Shown in pieces: positions 11,082 through 21,593 of a stretch of DNA of 64,000 nucleotides (its first letter is position 1; the number at the start of each line of letters is the position of its first letter). The notes under the pieces were generated by a model. It searched no databases. It saw only the letters and a program-made list of their open reading frames with translations, and was not told the origin of the DNA. The stretch covers positions 124,001 through 188,000 of the forward strand of contig BSBK01001303.1 of the NCBI GenBank assembly GCA_027943335.1. The letters are read 5' to 3'. Source of the DNA: Chamaecyparis obtusa (lineage: Eukaryota > Streptophyta > Pinopsida > Cupressales > Cupressaceae). The translations under genes were made by a program, and so were the position numbers.

Positions 11082-11457
11082 GCATCAGTCACCAGCGGTT
11101 CTCACTGTGTCTTCCTACTGATGCCTAGCTACTTTTGAGATTTCTCTCCTTGAGGATCTCTTGTGTATCAGTTGCCAGTGGTTCTCACTATGCTTGCCTA
11201 TTGATACTTAGCTTTCATTCAAACCTCTCTCTTTTGAGATCTCTTCCTTACATCAGTCAGCAGTGGTTCTCACTACGTCTGCCTGCTGATGTTTCACTCA
11301 TCTTTTATTCTCTCTTTTGAGAATCTTCCTTGTATCGGTCACCAATGGTTCTCACTATGTTCACCTATTGATACTTGGCTTGTGCTCTGATTTCTTCTTG
11401 AGACTTCATCTCTCGCGACAGTCACCAGTGGTCCTCACTACATCTGCCTATTGTCGC
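11082..11457 (+). repeat. Five-unit array of 43-nt covarying hairpins
   Basis: Units lie at 11082-11124, 11165-11207, 11250-11292, 11332-11374 and 11415-11457, each exactly 43 nt and spaced 82-85 nt apart. The 8-nt ends pair in every unit: GCATCAGT/ACTGATGC, GTATCAGT/ATTGATAC, ACATCAGT/GCTGATGT, GTATCGGT/ATTGATAC and GCGACAGT/ATTGTCGC. All 40 pairs are Watson-Crick or G-U, and positions 1 to 4 each show at least one two-sided change. Inside, a conserved AGTG-GTTCT-CACT mini-hairpin recurs, with mismatches in units 1 and 4. Spacers carry TCTCTTTTGAGA-like inverted words. The array is non-coding and sits in the 3' untranslated part of the Tat-like element. Confidence 0.75.
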
Positions 11458-12909
<1,452 letters not shown>

Positions 12910-12994
12910 CAAACAAAGTCATGTACAAAAAGAGAAGGTTCTACACGAGAACAGTATAAAAAATGGGCTATAATGTACAAGTATATCAAGTATG

Positions 12995-14854
12995 CTAACT
13001 AGGTCCTGCATCACCTAGAGGAGGTGGTGGAAATGGTCTCTGGGGAAGGGGCATCTATGGAGGTGCCTGCTAAGGGGGTACCTGTGGTGCCTGTTGTGGT
13101 GGGGCCTATGGTGGTACCTATGGGGGTGCTGGTGGAGGTGCCTATGGAGCTCCAACATAATTAGAAAAGGGTGGTACCTGCTTTGATAGATTTGGAATGA
13201 CCACGCAGTAAGCAGCCTCATATCTAGTCTCAATCCATGATCATGCTAGCTCCTCCTGTAGCTGCCTGATCTCTACATCCCTGTCAGCTACCTGGGTCTC
13301 CTTCCCGATGACTCGAGTGTGGTAGTCATCACACTCCTGCTGGACCTATCGTACCCTCTCATGGCTCTTCCTAAGAGCCTCTTGTAGTTGTGATGTCCCT
13401 GCTCTTGCCAAAATGTCAGGCATATCAATATCATCATTTTGTGGTGCCTGATATGATGTATCACCTATCCGCTACCTAGTGGACCTCTATTGGGCTCCAC
13501 TACTCCCAACTCCTGCATCTGAGCCCATCATCCTAGCAGAGATGCTAGTCTGTCATGATCAGGGTCTCAACACTCTCTGTTGCTATTATCCTTGGTGTGC
13601 ATGCTGCTAAAATAGTGGCTGCTAGGCTGGTGGTTGTTGATCTGGTGCCTACTACTACTATGCAGGCTGCTGTTGTGCCCCCATACCAATAGGATCTATG
13701 AACCTCAGATGTGGACATGCAATCAATTGATCCCTATATGTAGGTGTCACCCCTGCATTGGTGACATGCACCATATAATCCTATCTCACTATTGGAATGC
13801 ATGCCTCTATCGCACAACACCCTGGACCTAGTCTCATGTGCCACCCCTTCTTCTCCTCATTGGAGAAGTGGGCATAGGGGTAGTACTCTTGTGATATGTC
13901 CTGTTGCCTACCAAATGGGTGCAAGATGCGTGTAAGAAGGAATCTCTCTATAATGGTAATGCTCCATCTAATCAGTGGACGTGAAACAAACATATGTGAA
14001 AGCTCTCTCCAAGCATCATCCCATGGCTCAATAGCCACCCAAGGTCTCTAGACTATAGCTGCCATGTCATCCAGCTATCCTCTCCACTGCTCCATCTTAC
14101 CCAGCAGAGGATGGGTCATCAGGCCTGTGTACCTATAAATATACAACTCAAACTACTGTCATGTGTCATGAAAAATAGGCCTATAAATGGGGAGATGCTC
14201 CCGGGCCCAGATCTGAAGGATGAAGAGACCTACCACCATCTTCCTTGTGCTACGATATACTATCTCATGCATCTCATGATACATGTGGGCTAACATGCAC
14301 TCGCCCCATCTGAACCTGATGGTTGGCCTCTCCAACATCCTCTGCAACATCATGCCCTAGCCACACTCTAGACCATGTTGACCTCGATCTGGAACAAGGT
14401 AGAAGCTCAAAAACATAGCAAGAACAATGAAAAATGGATGAGTGCCACCGTGCTTGTTGATCAAATCATCCTAGGAGATGGCCTGACCCATCACTAGATC
14501 ATCCTTGAAGATCATCCTCAAGGCTACTGTTGCCTGTCTCGACTATGTCTCATACTCTACTCGAGCACCATGGATTGGTATCTGTAGAATCCTATATATG
14601 TCCTCGGGAGTCACAATCATCTCCCCCATTGAAAAGTGAAAAGTGTTCATCTCCAAATGGAAATGCTCTACTAATGCACCAAGAAGACTGTGATTTACCT
14701 TAATGTCAGGTAAATCACATAAGAATCCCAAATCGAGTCCCTTAATGTGAGCACTCTCTGCATTTGTTAGTCTTTGCATTAAGGTGGTAATCACAGGATG
14801 GTGCATCCTAAAGGCAATGTTGGGGAAGTCAACCTGTAAAGCAAGTGATGACAT
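12995..14854 (-). pseudogene. Antisense plant mobile domain (PMD) gene
   Basis: Read on the minus strand, the segment starting at ATG 14854 has the features of the plant mobile domain (MAIN/aminotransferase-like) family. These are FHFSMGEMIVTPEDIYRIL near 14620, then WGECMLAHMYHEM and WAREHLPIYRP (14353-14159), then EPWDDAWRELSHMFVSRPL (14038-13960). Downstream come a charged, heptad-like region (LQEALRKSHERV, EIRQLQEEL; about 13390-13240) and a Pro/Gln-rich tail ending at TAG 12995-12997. Five TAG stops in the tail all fall in PPQ units. Frames shift in places. An acceptor-like TTTACAG precedes the conserved part (exon from about 14833), so a spliced leader is possible. Extra antisense ORFs with this domain are known in Tat-type elements. 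Confidence 0.65.
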
Positions 14855-15452
14855 TGGATCAGTATCTCAACATGATGGTTTTTCAACACAACAATAATAA
14901 ATGCAGCAAGGCATCTATCCTAGACATGACTCTGCAATGCTATACTTGGCTGATTTTACACAAATTTGACAAATTTTGATAAAAGAATTCAAATTTTGCA
15001 ACAGCTTTTCACGTGAGGAAACTATTTCCTCACGTAAGACAAGAATTGACCTTGCACAAACTACTACAATCTCGTGCGGGACCACCTTTCAACTCGTGCG
15101 AGCATCCAAACAGAGCCCGCATGAAGAAGACCTAATTGGCATAAGAAAACTACTTCCTCTCATGAGGGGAGACCTAGGCCAGTGCGAGGAAACTACTTCC
15201 TCACACGAGATTGGAAGAACATGTCCTAAATCTATGCTAGATCATCCTAAATTGACCTAAAAAGTGGTACGAATTGAAATGCAAGGAGGTTTATTGACTA
15301 CTTAAAGGTGCGTCATACTCCGGTGGTCGGGTGTATCATTGGGAGTGCTCAAATTGATGTGTATGTAGTGGAAGACCCTCCATTTCTCTCTCAGAGCTCA
15401 AAATCACAAGAAGATGAAGGTGAATAATGAACTGAAAATGACCCCTTTGGGC
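14855..15452. repeat. Inverted-repeat block near antisense gene 5' end
   Basis: A perfect 11-bp inverted repeat with a 3-nt loop lies at 15011-15035 (ACGTGAGGAAA / TTTCCTCACGT). A related copy with one mismatch and a 5-nt loop is at 15182-15206. Between and around them are CTCGTGCGAG (15093-15102), CTCATGAG (15159-15166) and CTCACACGAG (15200-15209), the same motif class as at 455-526. No sense-strand gene is supported here. Confidence 0.6.
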
Positions 15453-15460
15453 CTTATATA
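15453..15460 (-). promoter_or_regulatory. TATA box for the antisense PMD gene
   Basis: On the minus strand the sequence reads GCTATATAAGGCCC, a strong plant TATA box. It lies about 600 bp upstream of the antisense ATG at 14854. A leader beginning near 15425 would contain a short ORF (ATG near 15387) before the acceptor-like site at 14834. Transcription from it is inferred. Confidence 0.45.
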
Positions 15461-16010
15461 GCTTTTGACCTAATTTTCAAAAGTGCTCCATTTTGCATGA
15501 AAATTGCACCCTTGGCTAAATCGACTGCTTTGAATCCATTTTTGGGATCAAAATCAAAATTTGACATCTCTAGATAGCTCAAAATTGCATTTTAAATTCT
15601 AGGACACTTTTGGGATCAGACACTTGTGTAGTTAGCCTTTTGGCATCATCTTCCTGCCAGACCCTCATCTTTGCATCATGTTTTCAAGATCTTTTCTCTT
15701 TTCATCAAAGTCAACTTTGGTCAATCATGGTCAACCATGGTCAAACTTGGTCAACAAGACCTCTTCTTTTCTCTGATTTGCTTCTACAACTTCTTGAATC
15801 TAGTCTAATTGCTTCTGCTCTACAACCTCTTGTTGTCAATCATCCTTTTGATATGTCATCTTTTGATTTCACTCCCGAGGGGGTAGGATGATTGTATCAT
15901 TTGAATCTTGTCGAATCAATTCTTGAATCAGTCTAATCTGAAGCATCAGTTCTCATTGCTAGGGGCATCTCAGTGCCTCGCATCTTGCTATCTGGTCATC
16001 TATATTTTAG
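15461..16010. other. 3' non-coding region, no sense gene
   Basis: Apart from the W-box array this stretch holds no supported gene. A 93-codon open frame at 15610-15891 has no recognisable domain and spans the W-box repeats. Confidence 0.4.
15709..15754 (-). promoter_or_regulatory. W-box array with 10-bp period
   Basis: GGTCAA occurs at 15719, 15729, 15739 and 15749, exactly 10 bp apart, preceded by AGTCAA at 15709. On the minus strand these are TTGACC x4 and TTGACT, the W-box core bound by WRKY factors. They lie about 250-300 bp upstream of the antisense TATA box. The sequence is clear; the regulatory role is inferred. Confidence 0.5.
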
Positions 16011-16400
16011 GTATCTGAGCAATCTAACTTGGATCCTTGAGAATCAAGCTTCATTCTAGAGATGGTTCTCAAAATCTTTTAGGTATTTGGGAAATCTAAC
16101 CCTAATTCTTGGGAGTTAATCTTTGTTCTGGAGATAGCTCTCGAAATCTCTTTTAGACCATTATCTGGGAAATCTAACCTGGGTCTCGGAGGGCTAAGCT
16201 TCATATTGGGGCAATCTAACCCTGATTCTGGACATAGTCCTAAATCTATAATCTCTCATCAATTGGTATTGGGGTAATCTAACCCTGATTCTAGTTCTCT
16301 CAAGACCACTTTCTTTGCAATCTAACTTAGACTTTGGAATATCATGCTTTGATCTGTTCGGTGTCTTGGCAACCTAACCTAGACTTCCAAAATTTTTGTC
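16011..16400 (+). repeat. Irregular tandem AATCTAACC repeats before PPT
   Basis: The phrase (T)TGGGRAATCTAACCCTGATTCT recurs seven times, near 16011, 16083, 16161, 16203, 16266, 16311 and 16361. Spacing is uneven (41-78 nt). In the better copies GGGGT pairs with ACCC(T) across AATCTA (for example 16272-16288). The array lies just upstream of the PPT, as reported for the variable 3' regions of Tat-type elements. Confidence 0.55.
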
Positions 16401-16452
16401 ATCTATCACTTTAGACTATTCTTTGAATCAACGCACTGTTCACACATCAATT

Positions 16453-16466
16453 CAAAGAGGGGCAAA
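16453..16466 (+). other. Polypurine tract of Tat-like element
   Basis: The purine-rich sequence CAAAGAGGGGCAAA directly precedes an LTR-like TGTAATACCC start. This is the expected position for priming of plus-strand DNA synthesis. Confidence 0.6.
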
Positions 16467-17300
16467 TGTAATACCCTAAAATTGGCACCTATTAATTTCA
16501 ATTAATTTTGGTGCATTATCATCAATTTTACATCTCCAAAGTCCTAGTTTCCTAGGAAATTTTCTCTCTCCCACCTAACTTAATTTGACTTGATGTCAAT
16601 TGCAAAGACCCTAATTGCATTAATCAAATATCAAAATTAATTCCTAAAGTCCTCGACTTTTATTAGCTAAATCACCCCTATGATAAATTGATTTAATCCT
16701 AAAGTCTTAAGTGCTTGGAATTAAATTAAACCTACCCCATTTGGCTAATATACATGAAAAGGAATTAATAATTACTTGTTATTTGAATGGACACTCATTT
16801 TTGAATTAATAATTCATAATATTCGAAAGGTCACCCTGTGTGGCAATTTCCAGTATTTTAATTAAGTAATTCATGCTTTTTGTCTCAATTGGGAAAGAAG
16901 AGTTAAAAGTTTCAAATCAAGAACCCATTCATTCTCTTCCTAGGCTTTTCTATTAAATGAGCCTCATTTCTTCATTCAAAGGGGCCAATTTTTTGAGAGT
17001 AACTAAACTATAGTATTTTTGTGTCTCAATTTCATTAATTCCAAGCTTTTATTGCATTTTAGTGTAATTTTCATTTAGTTTAATATTGCATATTCATGAT
17101 ACTTAGTTTGGATTATTTTCTCATAGTTTAATCTAATTTCTTTTCCAAGTTCTTTAGAATAATCTGCACTTCATATTTTCTTTCGAAGCTATCTAGATTA
17201 ATATCATATTTCTTTCAACGCATCTTAGATTAAATTACACTCATTGTAGTTTAATTTCAGTTTTTGCTTATCATTATAGCTTTTGAAAATCCTCCATTGT
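16467..17300 (+). mobile_element. 3' LTR (partial) of Tat-like element
   Basis: An AT-rich non-coding stretch begins TGTAATACCCTAAAATTGG right after the polypurine tract. Its start resembles that of the LTR-like block at 2081. Its end is not defined: between about 17300 and 17440 it grades into the protease region of an Athila-like element, and no 5' LTR is available for comparison. Confidence 0.5.
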
Positions 17301-17469
17301 AGGACTAGTCTTATGGTTGTTGGCTCTTGTTCTGAGAGTAATTAAACACCCCGTCTACATAGGAGGCAATAGGTCACTTCACGATGGATTTTAGATTGAT
17401 TAATTCATACTCTCTTGTAATTAGATCATGTGAGTAATGGCCATGTTGTGTGTGTAGCTGGATTAGAGG

Positions 17470-17730
17470 TCTACATTCAACTATATACAAGGGAAACCCC
17501 AACCATCCTTTAGCTTGTTGATAGTTCCACCATTACACCTGATGGGATGGTAGAGGATGAATAGTCACCTTGAATTATTGGGAATATCCAGTTGACTTTG
17601 TTGTCCTTTCTCTAAAGGTTAACATGGGAGGATATCCAATAATTCTAGGTAGGCCTTGGTTGGCTACTGCAGATGCCTATATAGCTTGTAGGTCAGGAAA
17701 AATGACTATCCAATGGAGTCAACACTAAAA
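17470..17730 (+). pseudogene. Protease domain, Athila-like
   Basis: The reading contains ITPDGMVED (near 17535), then after a one-base frame change NYWEYPVDFVVL and GGYPIILGRPWLATADAY (17625-17680) and SGKMTIQW. This is the C-terminal half of the plant Ty3/gypsy protease. The DSG active-site end is not recognisable, so the domain is truncated or too decayed. One TAG at the expected Gln lies before LVDSST. Confidence 0.6.
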
Positions 17731-17739
17731 ATCTAACTT

Positions 17740-19260
17740 TATATTCTCCAACTCAACCTCTGTTGCAAGATGACCATATAATCTGGCCATATTTGGATGA
17801 TACTAAACCTGAGGTCAATTCCATTTGTTAGTTAATGATGATATCCAGCGAACCTTTTGTAGCTTCTAGGGGAGAAGATGAAATCATTTACTCCATAATT
17901 ATGAATGAGTATGGCGTGCAATCCCAAGTGTGTTCCCATGAGGATTGTGTTCTTGAAAATTTGTTACCACATTTCGATGCTCTATAGTATTCAGAAACTT
18001 CCAAATTTCTTCATACATTATTGCCTCATGAAACAGAGTCTTCCCCAATTGGTCAGCTATCCATGGTAGAAAAGGTCACTAAGCTCGTGGTCAGCTCAGG
18101 ATGGGAGTTAAATGTAAACAGTGCTTTGACTCTCTCTCAGCAGACAAATGTCCTGTAGCTTCTAAAAGAACATCAATTAGCCTTTGTTTGGGATTATACT
18201 GACTTGAAAGGCTTAGATCCTAAGCTCTGCACTCATAAAATTTATATCAATCCTAAATTTAGACCTATTCGCCAACCTCAATGAAGGGTTAACCCAGCTC
18301 TAAGGGATATAGTTAAGAATGAGCTGCATAAGTTGTTAAATGTTGGCTTCATCTATCCCATTTCTGATAGTCAGTGGGTCTCCCCTCTTGTTATAGTACC
18401 TAAGAAAGGAGGAAAGTGGAGAGTTTGTGTCTACTATAGGGAGCTTAACATAGCCACTAAGAAGGACCACTTTCCATTACCATTCATAGATCAAGTCCTT
18501 GATAACCTAGCTGGAAAGAAATACTTCTCTTTTCTGGATGGATTCAGTGGTTATAATTAGATAAAAATAGCCCCTGAAGACTAGGAGAAGACAACATTCA
18601 CCTGACCATGGGGCACATTTTCCTATTTAGTGCTACCTTTTGGGTTGTGTCATGCCCTTGCTACTTTCCAGCGAGCTATGATTAGTATATTCTCAGATAT
18701 CTCTACTGATTGCATGGAGATTTACATGGATGACTTTACCACCTATGGGCATACTTTTGATGATGCCAAGGAAAATTTGGTGAAATTTATTTAGAGATGT
18801 CATGATTATAACCTCTCTCTCAATAGTGAAAAGTGCTTCATGACGATGGAAGAAGGGGTTGTCTTGGGACAATTCATATCTTCAAAAAGTATTCAAGTGG
18901 ACCCTGCCAAGATTGAAGTGATTAGCACATTACCTACTCCAGAAAAACAAAAAGATGTGTGAATTTTTCTTGGACATGCTAGGTATTATCAAAGGTTTAT
19001 AAAGGATTTCAGTCAGCTTGTCGCACCACTGTATAACTTGGTAAAAAAGGATGCTGAATTTGTTTGGGATTCTGAGTGTGCAAAGTCTTTCCTGCAGCTT
19101 AAAGAAGTTCTCACTACAACACTGGTTTTGAGAGGACCTAATTGGGGATTTCCTTTTCACATCCATACCAATTCCTTAGACTATCCTATTGGAGATATGC
19201 TTGGTCAAAAGGAGGACTCAGTTGAGCATGTAATTTACTTTATCAATAAAAATTTGTAGT
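17740..19260 (+). pseudogene. Reverse transcriptase, Athila-like
   Basis: After an acidic linker, RT motifs run VGFIYPISDSQWVSPL (18341), GGKWRVCVYYRELN (18412), DHFPLPFIDQVLDNLAG (18469), FSFLDGFSGYN (18526), then LPFGLCHALATFQRAM. The catalytic box YMDD at 18723-18734 is intact. KCFMTMEEGVVLG and the RFIKDFS block follow. Stops at 18558, 18582, 18603, 18792 and 18960 are mostly TAG in place of Gln. The second half (19038-19259) is the RT connection, ending with the start of RNase H (IHTNSLDYPIG). Confidence 0.8.
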
Positions 19261-20870
19261 GCCCTGAGTTTAATTACACTGTCACTAAAAAAGAACTTCT
19301 TGCAGTCATTTATGCCCTAAATAAATTTAGACACTACATTATTGGATATGAGATCTATGTGCATACCGACCATTCTACTATTAAGTATCTTATGAACAAG
19401 CCTACCATCTCTGAAAGATTGGCTCACTGGTTGCTGCTTATGCAGGAGTTTGACATTACCATAATAGATAAACCTGGTAAAATCAATGTGGTAGCTGATT
19501 TTATTTCTAGGTTGCATGTACCTAATGATCCTGCAACCATTGATGATAGTTTTCCTGATGAACATTTTTTCTTTCTGACTGCACACAATCCTTGGTATGC
19601 CGATATTGCCAATTATCTCACAACTAGTAAGACACCAGCTCATTTCTCTACTAAAGAAGGAAGGTTGTTAACTGAAAAGAGCTTTAATTATTCATGGATT
19701 TCTGGATTCATGTTTTATACTGGTCCTGATCAAGTAACTAGAAGATGTATAAGAGAGGATGAAACCTATGATATCCTCAAGGCATGTCATGATGACCCAT
19801 GTGGTGGACATTTTGTTGCGAAAAGAATAACATTAAAAATTTTGACTACAGGTTACTATTGGCACAGTCTACACAAAGATGCTACTCAGTACACCAAAAA
19901 GTGTGACAAATGCCAATGCATGGGATGGCCTACAAAGATAGATGAAATTTCCCTACAGCCACAGGTAGTTGTCACTCCCTTTGACAAATGGGGGATTGAC
20001 TTTGTTGGTCCTATTGAGCTTTCTTCCCAAGGTAAATCCTATATCCTTGTTTGCACTAATTATGTTACAAAATGGGCTGAGGCTAAACCTATGAAGCACC
20101 CTAGGGATAACAATGTTGCAAAGTTCCTTTATGAATTCATCTTCACCAGATTTGGAGTACCAAGGGAGATTCAATCGGATCAAGGTCCTTAGTTTACTTC
20201 CAATTTGATTGCTTCTCTGATGGAGGAATATAACATCAAGCATGATAAATCTTCACCCTATCACCCCTAGGCTAATGGGCAGGAGGAAGTTACCAATCAG
20301 GAGTTAGAATCTATTCTCACTAAAAAAGTAGCCATCCATAAGAAATATTGGTCTATCTGACTTCCTGAAGCACTTTGGGCATATTGAACTACATGGAAGT
20401 CTACAACTGGTTTCACACCATTTGAGCTTGTCTATGGTCGCTTTGCAGTCATGCCTATTGAATTTGAATATAAGACACTTAGGACAACTCTTGATCTTGG
20501 GATGGATCTCACTACAACATAGCAAGATAGGATTCTGAGTTTGAATGGCCTTGATGAGTGGTGAGAATCTACCTTGCATAACACCGAATTGATCCAACAT
20601 CAGTGCAAGCAATGGCATGACAAGTTTGTCAAAGAAAAAGTGTTTTCTGTTGGAGACTAGGTGCTCCTCAATGACTCTTGGTACTAGCATAAACCAGGGA
20701 AATTCCAAACTAGATGGCTTGGACCATATGAGATAATTACAGTCTTTCCAAATGGTGCGATTTAGCTCTCCACAGTTGATCTAGTGCATTTCAAACTGCT
20801 GGTCAATGGTCATAGATTGAAGTTATATCACAAACCCTAGAGTAAGGATGAGTTCCTATAGCAATTCTCT
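19261..20870 (+). pseudogene. RNase H and integrase, Athila-like
   Basis: After a TAG at 19258 the RNase H continues: FNYTVTKKELLAVIYALNKF, then EIYVHTDHSTIKYLM (19350-19390), ERLAHWLLLMQEFDI and GKINVVADFISRL. Integrase follows with an H-H-C-C finger (ACHDDPCGGH ... CDKCQ; near 19783-19920). The core has WGIDFVGPIE (first Asp, near 19990), IQSDQGP (second Asp, near 20175) and ANGQEEVTN (Glu, near 20273). All three catalytic acids are present. The C-terminal part reaches FQTRWLGPYEI (near 20705) and ends about 20870 without a chromodomain. A 277-codon stretch (19359-20192) is free of stops. Confidence 0.8.
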
Positions 20871-21593
20871 TCTGTCATTGGTGACACACTTCTTGTAGCA
20901 ACTTGTAATGAGATTTTTTATCATTTGCCTTCCTCACTCTAAAAATATCTCTTCACTTTCATAATAAACACTTTCTTAATGAAAGTCACTTCTCCATAAT
21001 AAAAATCAGCTTCATTTCTAGTCTATCACCCATCCACTTCATATTTTCTTTCATTCATGGATACCAACTACCACCTCAGCAACACTTTAGGTTAGCACAC
21101 ATTTCTAGGTATGCAACTTTAATTTGTTTTCCTCTTATTTTTATCATATGCCTTGTCATCAATTCAAGTGTGGGCCCACTTGCAATATTTTAGCTGGGGG
21201 GAAGTTATATCAAATTTTTTTGTCATTATGTTTATGCAATCTTTATATTTATTCCTTTCTCCTATTGTACTTTTATTTTTCTGCCATGATTAGACACTTT
21301 TGAAAATCATTATGCTGTGATGTTATTTTTCACATGTTTAAAGTAAGGTGGAAAGCTATGTTGAGTACAAGTTCTACGGAGAGTACTTATGGGTAATTAT
21401 GAAATGATAATACGGTAATTTGCATTTATTTTACTCATAAGCTCATTTCTCGAGTTGCATTGCTAGAAATTTCCAAATTTGAAATCATCCTGCAACCTGC
21501 CTTTTCAAGCTTTCTTGTTCAAAATTTTGGCTGTCTATTTTTATCTCCTGCAACTTTGTGTTAGGTATCTCAGAAACTAGATGATGGGAAGAG
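20871..21593 (+). other. Non-coding gap with internal PPT-like tract
   Basis: This gap between pol and the 3' ORF has no gene. At 21192-21204 it carries AGCTGGGGGGAAG, nearly the same as the tract before the 3' LTR at 24286-24297. An imperfect inverted repeat (CAAGTGTGGG / CCCACTTG) lies just upstream at about 21165-21182. Confidence 0.55.

Noticed and set aside
15610..15891. 93-codon plus-strand frame
   Set aside because: No known motif. It spans the W-box array and lies in the non-coding 3' region of the element.
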